From the NCBI RefSeq assembly GCF_003703975.1, contig NZ_QTJY01000005.1, positions 186,001 to 250,000 on the forward strand: a stretch of 64,000 bases of DNA. Direction: 5' to 3'. Source of the stretch: Larkinella soli (GTDB taxonomy: Bacteria > Bacteroidota > Bacteroidia > Cytophagales > Spirosomataceae). Below the pieces are notes generated by a model that was not told where the DNA came from, made no database searches, and saw only the letters and a list, made by a program, of their open reading frames with translations. This document shows positions 59,248-64,000 of the stretch, in pieces. The first letter of the stretch is position 1. Every line of letters begins with the position of its first letter. A program made the position numbers and the translations under genes.

Positions 59248-59937
59248 CTACAGCTGCGAACCGATCACTTCCGACGGTTCGAGCCAGCCGTCTTTCAGCC
59301 GCAGAATCCGGTTGCCGTACTCGGCATTGGTTTCCGAGTGGGTCACCTGCACGATGGTCACGCCGTCTTCCTGATTCAGCCGTTTGAACAGCTCCATAAT
59401 TTCCTTGGACTGGTCGGAGTGCAGGTTGCCGGTCGGTTCGTCGGCAAAAATCACCTTCGGCTTGGCGGCCACGGCCCGGGCAATCCCGACCAGCTGCTGC
59501 TGGCCGCCCGACAGCTGGGTCGGGAACAGGTCTTTCTTTGCTACCATGTTGAAGCGGTCGAGCAGTTCGGCTACGCGGCTCTTGCGCTCCGACGACGACA
59601 GCCCTTTATACAGCAGCGGGGTTTCAATGTTTTCATAGACCGTCAGTTCGTCGATCAGGTGGTAGGCCTGGAAGACAAATCCGATGTGATTGCGGTGCAG
59701 ATCGGTCCGTCTTTTCTCCGACAACTTCTGTACGGGCTGGTCGAAGAACAGGTACTCGCCCTCCGACGGCTCTTCGAGCAGGCCCAGAATGTGCAGCAGC
59801 GTCGATTTTCCGGAACCCGACGGCCCCATGATCGAGATGAATTCCCCCTCGTTGATGTCGAGGGTGATGTTGCGCAGCACATAAATCTTGCCAAAGCCGG
59901 CGGGATAGTACTTGGAAACGTTCCGTAGTGATATCAT
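59248..59937 (-). CDS. ABC transporter ATP-binding protein (LolD/MacB type)
   Basis: A 229-residue ATPase. Walker A is GPSGSGKST, the signature is LSGGQQQ, Walker B is [11 protein letters not shown]. The Q-loop lies in [10 protein letters not shown]. It powers the FtsX-like permease upstream on the same strand (gap 42 bases). Together they make a MacB-type exporter or lipoprotein-release-like machine. It converges with the pabC-like gene. Confidence 0.95.
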   Translation of the reverse strand: MISLRNVSKYYPAGFGKIYVLRNITLDINEGEFISIMGPSGSGKSTLLHILGLLEEPSEGEYLFFDQPVQKLSEKRRTDLHRNHIGFVFQAYHLIDELTVYENIETPLLYKGLSSSERKSRVAELLDRFNMVAKKDLFPTQLSGGQQQLVGIARAVAAKPKVIFADEPTGNLHSDQSKEIMELFKRLNQEDGVTIVQVTHSETNAEYGNRILRLKDGWLEPSEVIGSQL

Positions 59938-59979
59938 GATTCGGTCTATTTAAAGCGTGTCTTTTTTTCGTTCGTCTTC

Positions 59980-62364
59980 TTATTCGGCCCGCAGGCTGTC
60001 CGCCGGGTTCGCCTGGGCGGCCCGGTACGTCCGGATGCCGATGGTCAGCGCCCCCAGGGTCAGCAACACCCCCACGCCCGACAGCAGAATACCGGCGCCG
60101 ATGCTGATGTGGTAGGCAAAGGCATGCAGGAACAGATTTCCGGCCATATAGCCGAGGGGCAGGGCGATCACCCCGGAAAGTGCCAACAATTTCACAAAAT
60201 CTTTGGAAAGTAGCATCACGATCTGGCCCACATTTGCGCCCATCACCTTCCGGATGCCGACTTCCCGGATGCGGGTTTCGGTGGTATAGGTCACCATCCC
60301 GAACAGCCCCAGGCCGGCGATGGAGAGCGCCAGACCGATCAGCAGGCCCATGAAATTCATGTCTTCGGGATGCGTATGGTGGTCATACAGGAAATCGTCG
60401 TACCACTGGCCCGCAAAGGCTTCGTAAGGGTTGTGTTTCTTCCAGATGGCCCGAATGTCGGCCAGGGCGGTTTCCTCACTGCCGGGCGTGATCCGGACGT
60501 TCAGGAACCGGAACTCATCGGGCCGGTTGCGGAGGATCAGCGGTTTGATCGCCCAGGCGAAGGAGGTAAACTTAAAGTCTTTCATCACCCCGATGATCTG
60601 CACCTCGGTGCTGTCGTTCAGCCAGAGGGTCTGGCCCACGGCCGCGCGGGCGTCCGGAAAGCGGAATGCCCGGGCCGCTTCCTCGTTGATCAGCACAAAC
60701 CGGCCGGAAGCTCCCGGACGCAGAGAATCGGCCGCGGCCGGCGGCAGGTTCCGGCCCGCCAGCAGCTGAAGGCTGAAATTCGGCACAAATTCCGGGTCGA
60801 CGGCAAACGAGAACGCCTGCGACGAGTCGCCCCCGGTCCGTTGCCGCCGGACGGCCCCGAAGCCGTCGCCGTGATGGCCGAACAGTTTGGACATGGCCGA
60901 TACCCGCTCCACCCCGGCCACCTGCCTGAGGTCGTCGACGAGCCGCTGGTGCGGGGCCGGCCCGACCGGAATGTTGAGAATACCCTCCCGGCGGAAACCG
61001 TAGTCGGCCGTCGCCATGTATTCCATCTGCTGATGCATAGACATCAGGCTGATCATGGCGACGATGGAGATGGCGAACTGAATGACGACCAGCGACTTCC
61101 GAAGCGAAATACCGCGCATGACCTTCAAACCCATTTTACTGCGCAGCACCTGCGCCGGTTCGAAGCCGGACAGTACCCGGGCGGGCACCGCCCCGGCCAG
61201 CAGCCCCGTCAGGATGCTGAAGGCAATGAAGATGCCCCAGAGCGTCAGGTCCCATTCGACGCCCCCGATCAGCCACCGCTGCACGAAAGCCATCGGTTTG
61301 ACCAGTTCCAGCATGAGGTAGGCCAGCCCGAGCGCAAACAGGGAAAGCACCGTCGACTCGGCCATGAACTGGGCAACCACCTGAATGCGCAGCGCCCCGG
61401 CCACTTTGCGGATGCCCACCTCCCGCGCCCGGCCCAGCGACCGCGCCAGCGTCAGGTTGATGTAATTGAAACCCGCCAGCAGCAGCGTCACCAGCCCCAC
61501 GGACAGCTCGGCCAGCAGGCCGCTCACCTGCGGTTCGTACGTCGAAAACATTAGTTCGCGGAAAGCCGGCGACAGGTCGGTCAGCGCCTGTGTCCGGAAG
61601 GAATAGCCTCTTTCGGTCTGGAATTTCAGGCCCCGCGTGGCCCGTCCGGCGACGGCCGGCAGCACCCGTTCCAGGGCGTCGGCCGGAATGCCCGGCCGGA
61701 GCAGGACGTAGGTATAGCCGTTGGTGTATTGACGCCAGTCGAAGAAAACGCCGTTGAAGACCGCTTTGGTCGGGGTGCCGAGCGCCAGCAGGATATCGAA
61801 TTTGAGATGGGAGCGAACGGGGCTGTCGGCCAGGACGCCGGTTACCGTCAGCGGGCCGGCCGATCCGTACTGAATCACCTGTCCGATGGGGTCGGCGGTG
61901 CCGAAAAACCGCTCGGCGGTTTCGCGGGTCAGCACCGCGGTGCCGGGTTCGGTTGCCGGGCGGCCCTTCGCCATCGGGAAGCCGAACATCCGGAAGAAAC
62001 CGGGGTCCACGGCGAACGAAAGCAGGTCGAACCGTTTGTAATTAGCCGAAAATTCGCCGTAAGTCCGCACGAACCGGCTGGTTTCCTCGACGAAGGCGTA
62101 ATCCCGCTTCAGGGTTTCGGCCAGCGGCATGGGCGAGGTCGCAAAGAGATTCCGTCCGTACCGGCGGTCGTCGACCTCGGTCAGAACACGGTAAATCCGG
62201 TCGCGGTTCGGATGAAAGGTGTCGTAGTCGAACGCTCCCTTGATGTGCGCAATCGCCAGCAGGCACACCATCATCCCCGACGCCAGTCCGAAAATGTTGA
62301 TCAGGGAGAACAACCGGTGTTTCCAGAGGTTGCGGAAGGCGATAACGAAGTAATTACGAAACAT
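59980..62364 (-). CDS. FtsX/MacB-type ABC transporter permease
   Basis: A 794-residue permease of the Bacteroidota FtsX type, with two tandem halves, each of a large periplasmic MacB_PCD domain (first about 45-240, second about 440-640) flanked by membrane helices. The core FtsX segments are GRAREVGIRKVAGALRIQVV and TRIREVGIRKVMGANVGQIV. The ATG at 62364 (MFRNYFVIAFRNLWKHRLFS) is the family start; the frame is open 13 codons further. It probably acts with the ATPase gene, and possibly with the adaptor and TolC, in export. Confidence 0.93.
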   Translation of the reverse strand: MFRNYFVIAFRNLWKHRLFSLINIFGLASGMMVCLLAIAHIKGAFDYDTFHPNRDRIYRVLTEVDDRRYGRNLFATSPMPLAETLKRDYAFVEETSRFVRTYGEFSANYKRFDLLSFAVDPGFFRMFGFPMAKGRPATEPGTAVLTRETAERFFGTADPIGQVIQYGSAGPLTVTGVLADSPVRSHLKFDILLALGTPTKAVFNGVFFDWRQYTNGYTYVLLRPGIPADALERVLPAVAGRATRGLKFQTERGYSFRTQALTDLSPAFRELMFSTYEPQVSGLLAELSVGLVTLLLAGFNYINLTLARSLGRAREVGIRKVAGALRIQVVAQFMAESTVLSLFALGLAYLMLELVKPMAFVQRWLIGGVEWDLTLWGIFIAFSILTGLLAGAVPARVLSGFEPAQVLRSKMGLKVMRGISLRKSLVVIQFAISIVAMISLMSMHQQMEYMATADYGFRREGILNIPVGPAPHQRLVDDLRQVAGVERVSAMSKLFGHHGDGFGAVRRQRTGGDSSQAFSFAVDPEFVPNFSLQLLAGRNLPPAAADSLRPGASGRFVLINEEAARAFRFPDARAAVGQTLWLNDSTEVQIIGVMKDFKFTSFAWAIKPLILRNRPDEFRFLNVRITPGSEETALADIRAIWKKHNPYEAFAGQWYDDFLYDHHTHPEDMNFMGLLIGLALSIAGLGLFGMVTYTTETRIREVGIRKVMGANVGQIVMLLSKDFVKLLALSGVIALPLGYMAGNLFLHAFAYHISIGAGILLSGVGVLLTLGALTIGIRTYRAAQANPADSLRAE

Positions 62365-62454
62365 AGAGACCGTCGGAAGAACGAGTTGACCTAAAAGACG
62401 CAAGCGGTATGCCAGAAAAGGAAACCGCTGATTAGCAATTCGTTAAAGGCCATA

Positions 62455-62490
62455 AAAACAAAAAAGTGTCCGTGACCGGACACTTTTTTG
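62455..62490 (-). terminator. Terminator of the DUF4097 gene
   Basis: A 13-bp stem (62460-62472 with 62477-62489) with T-runs on both strands lies beyond the DUF4097 stop (leftward). Confidence 0.75.
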
Positions 62491-62538
62491 TTCATAAACG
62501 GACAGACCTGTCCCGTCGTTGGTTCAGGACGCCGGCAA

Positions 62539-63579
62539 TCAGCGATTCACGTAGACGCTGCCGCTCCCGGCCGAGATCCGGACGGGGATGCCGCCCCCGT
62601 TGAGCCGGCCGCGAACCCGGTCCTTCTCCACATTGCCGTCGAACTTGCTCAGCGGCATATCGACCCGGTTGCCCGAGATGTCGAGGTCCATGCCTTTGTC
62701 GAGCGGCATCCGCACGTGGACGCTGCCCGGGCCGCCCGAGATGCGGACGTATTCGCCCAGCTTGGTGATTTCGACGTCCATGCCGCCCCCGCTCGTGTGG
62801 GCCTCGATGCTGCCGGAAACGCCCGCGATGCGGACGGAGCCGCCGGAGGTGCCGGTAACCAGTTCACCCTGAATGCCGTCGCCCCGGACGCTGCCCCCGC
62901 TGGTGTGGGCGTTGATCTTGCCGCGCAGGTTGTTCAGCTCCACGCTGCCGCCGGACGTCCGCAGGTCCAGGTTGCCTTCCGAATCCCGGGCATGGATGGA
63001 GCCTCCGCTGGTGGCGACGTCGATGTCTTTCCGGCAACGGTCGAGGTGGACGCTGCCGCCGGAGGTCCGGCCCCGGATGCCGCCTTCCACCTCCTCCAGA
63101 TGCAGGCTGCCCCCGCTGGTGGCGAAGTTCTGATTGCCGTTCAGGTTTTTGAGCCGGATGCTGCCGCCACTGGTCCGGAGGTCGGTGGCGAAATTGCGGG
63201 GGGTATAGACTTTGAAGGCGATGCTGACCGAGCGCTTCCAGTCGCGGTCTTCATTGCGTTTGCGCTTGGCGGTGGCAATCACGGTATTGCCCTCGGTGCT
63301 GATGTTGATGTCGTATTCCTGAAGCCGGTCGGCGATTTCTTCTTTGGAGAGTTTGTTGCTGGGCCAGTTGTTGGGCCGGACGTACATTTCGACCTTGACC
63401 CCGCCCGACTGCCCTCCTTCCACGGCGATGCTTCCGCCGGAGGTTTCCACCCGGACGTTGCTGTAATTACCCGAGAAGGTTTTCGTATCGTAGGGCGTCT
63501 CATCGCGGTCCTGGGCGACGCAGCAGAGGGCAAAAGGCAGGGCGAAAAGGGTGGTTAGGAGAAATCTTGAACGTTTCAT
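62539..63579 (-). CDS. DUF4097 beta-solenoid protein with 18-residue repeats
   Basis: A 346-residue exported protein. The signal peptide (MKRSRFLLTTLFALPFALCC, cleavage near VAQ) precedes a first domain (about 30-135). Then seven exact 18-residue repeats run from residue 136 to 261, each starting TSGGS followed by a hydrophobic/charged pattern, and a final TSGGGM unit at 262. At DNA level this is a 54-base period (62797-63174). DUF4097 is a beta-helix family of unknown function; surface display is likely. Followed by a terminator, with an OmpA-domain gene upstream. Confidence 0.93.
   Translation of the reverse strand: MKRSRFLLTTLFALPFALCCVAQDRDETPYDTKTFSGNYSNVRVETSGGSIAVEGGQSGGVKVEMYVRPNNWPSNKLSKEEIADRLQEYDINISTEGNTVIATAKRKRNEDRDWKRSVSIAFKVYTPRNFATDLRTSGGSIRLKNLNGNQNFATSGGSLHLEEVEGGIRGRTSGGSVHLDRCRKDIDVATSGGSIHARDSEGNLDLRTSGGSVELNNLRGKINAHTSGGSVRGDGIQGELVTGTSGGSVRIAGVSGSIEAHTSGGGMDVEITKLGEYVRISGGPGSVHVRMPLDKGMDLDISGNRVDMPLSKFDGNVEKDRVRGRLNGGGIPVRISAGSGSVYVNR
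62797..63174 (-). repeat. Seven tandem 54-base coding repeats
   Basis: Seven in-frame units of 54 bases encode 18-residue TSGGS repeats of the DUF4097 protein. The sequence diverges between units, so these are old duplications rather than slippage. Confidence 0.85.
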
Positions 63580-63654
63580 AAGTATTGTGTTTGGAAGGGA
63601 TTGTGTTGGTGACTTTTTGGGTATAGATGGAAAAAAGATCGTTCAGGTTGCATA

Positions 63655-64000
63655 TCACTCGACAATAAATTCGACGCGCCGGTTTCTGGCCCGTTCCTCC
63701 AGCACCGCGTTGTCGGCGACGGGGCGCGTGCCGCCGTAGCCCCGGGCACTGATCCGGCTTTCCGGGATGCCATGGCGGATCAGATAACTGGCTACTACCC
63801 GCGCCCGGTTTTCCGACAGGGCCAGGTTGAGCCGGGGGTCGCCGATGTTGTCGGTATGCCCCGCTATCTGAATCCGGACGGCCGGAAACGCCCGGAGCGT
63901 CGCCACGAGCCGGTCCAGTTCGGAGCAGGACTCCGGCAGCAGCGTGTAGTCGCTCTGGGCGAACCGAACGCTTTTCAGCGTAAAGACCGCTCCCGGCGCC
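63655..64000 (-). CDS. OmpA-domain protein, C-terminal part (truncated by window edge)
   Basis: The visible frame continues past the window edge, so the start is not seen. The readable C-terminal part begins about PGAVFTLKSVRFAQSDYTLL and is a full OmpA/Pal domain. It has ELDRLVATL, IQIAGHTDNIG and NLALSENRARVVASYLIRHG, and ends VEFIVE. The conserved Asp and Arg that bind meso-diaminopimelate are in the HTDNIG and ENRARV segments, so it binds peptidoglycan. Whether a beta-barrel or other domain precedes it is unknown. The DUF4097 gene is 75 bases downstream. Confidence 0.93.
   Translation of the reverse strand, partial: APGAVFTLKSVRFAQSDYTLLPESCSELDRLVATLRAFPAVRIQIAGHTDNIGDPRLNLALSENRARVVASYLIRHGIPESRISARGYGGTRPVADNAVLEERARNRRVEFIVE

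Noticed and set aside
62797-63174. Regularly spaced direct repeats resembling a CRISPR-like array
   Set aside because: The 54-base period lies in frame inside a protein gene and encodes diverged TSGGS repeats; there are no constant spacers and no cas genes.
1-64000. Search for tRNA, rRNA, insertion sequences, prophage and defence systems
   Set aside because: No cloverleaf, rRNA segment, transposase, integrase or restriction/toxin gene was recognised by reading; a tool scan would be needed to exclude small or degenerate ones.

Overview
The window reads as a chromosomal segment of a GC-rich member of the Bacteroidota, most likely order Cytophagales and close to the Spirosoma/Larkinella/Rudanella group. 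The signs are the protein families present (head-GIN DUF2807, DUF4097, DUF3109, BatA-type membrane protein, GH5/GalM lipoprotein pair, FdhF/YdeP oxidoreductase), A-rich start regions without a Shine-Dalgarno sequence, and several promoters that fit the Bacteroidota pattern TTTG or TTG, about 19-20 bases, then TAnnTTTG. The genus is inference; no rRNA or tRNA gene is present to test it. No phage, insertion sequence, CRISPR array or restriction system was seen. Gene density is high and most genes are ordinary chromosomal ones.

Layout. 1-5.5 kb: end of an unknown gene, a patatin lipase, a berberine-bridge-type flavoenzyme, a DJ-1/PfpI protein, then leftward SDR, moaA and DUF456. 5.6-12.2 kb: a secreted PQQ-type dehydrogenase fused to PKD, cytochrome c and a C-terminal carbohydrate-binding-like domain; leftward fdhD and a YdeP-type molybdenum oxidoreductase; a head-GIN lipoprotein. 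12.2-17.4 kb: an intergenic inverted repeat, divergent pyrR and pth, a candidate structured non-coding RNA (about 13895-14165), metG and an epimerase. 17.6-28 kb: TPR protein, YD-like secreted protein, MscS channel, GT9 transferase, M16 peptidase, O-methyltransferase, LysM lytic transglycosylase, DUF3109, an alkyltransferase-like protein and a response regulator. 28-43.7 kb: mtgA, hemW, GNAT, a 54-residue Cys/Lys-rich protein with its own promoter, DoxX, YciI/HAD/PhzF, a GT-C-like membrane protein, S9 peptidase, lipoprotein hydrolase, a lysine/alanine-rich helical protein, GH5 plus galM, moaD/moaE and a membrane-anchored EEP enzyme. 43.9-54.1 kb: the rimP-nusA-infB operon, a BatA-type protein, folA-fmt, greA and a HIT protein. 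54.1-64 kb: gpsA, an RND/MacA-type adaptor with TolC, a pabC-like enzyme, a MacB/FtsX ABC pair, a DUF4097 beta-solenoid protein and the end of an OmpA-domain protein.

How it works together. Four themes recur: molybdenum cofactor synthesis and use (moaA, moaD, moaE, fdhD, YdeP-type enzyme, spread over 38 kb); translation and transcription core (pth, metG, rimP, nusA, infB, fmt, greA); cell wall (mtgA, lytic transglycosylase, OmpA domain); and export (adaptor, TolC, FtsX permease and ATPase). The most interesting regulatory signals are three intrinsic-terminator-like hairpins placed between a promoter or upstream region and an essential or cofactor gene (rimP operon, greA, fdhD), and the RNA element at 13.9 kb, whose central strand can pair with either of two copies of the same 7-base sequence.
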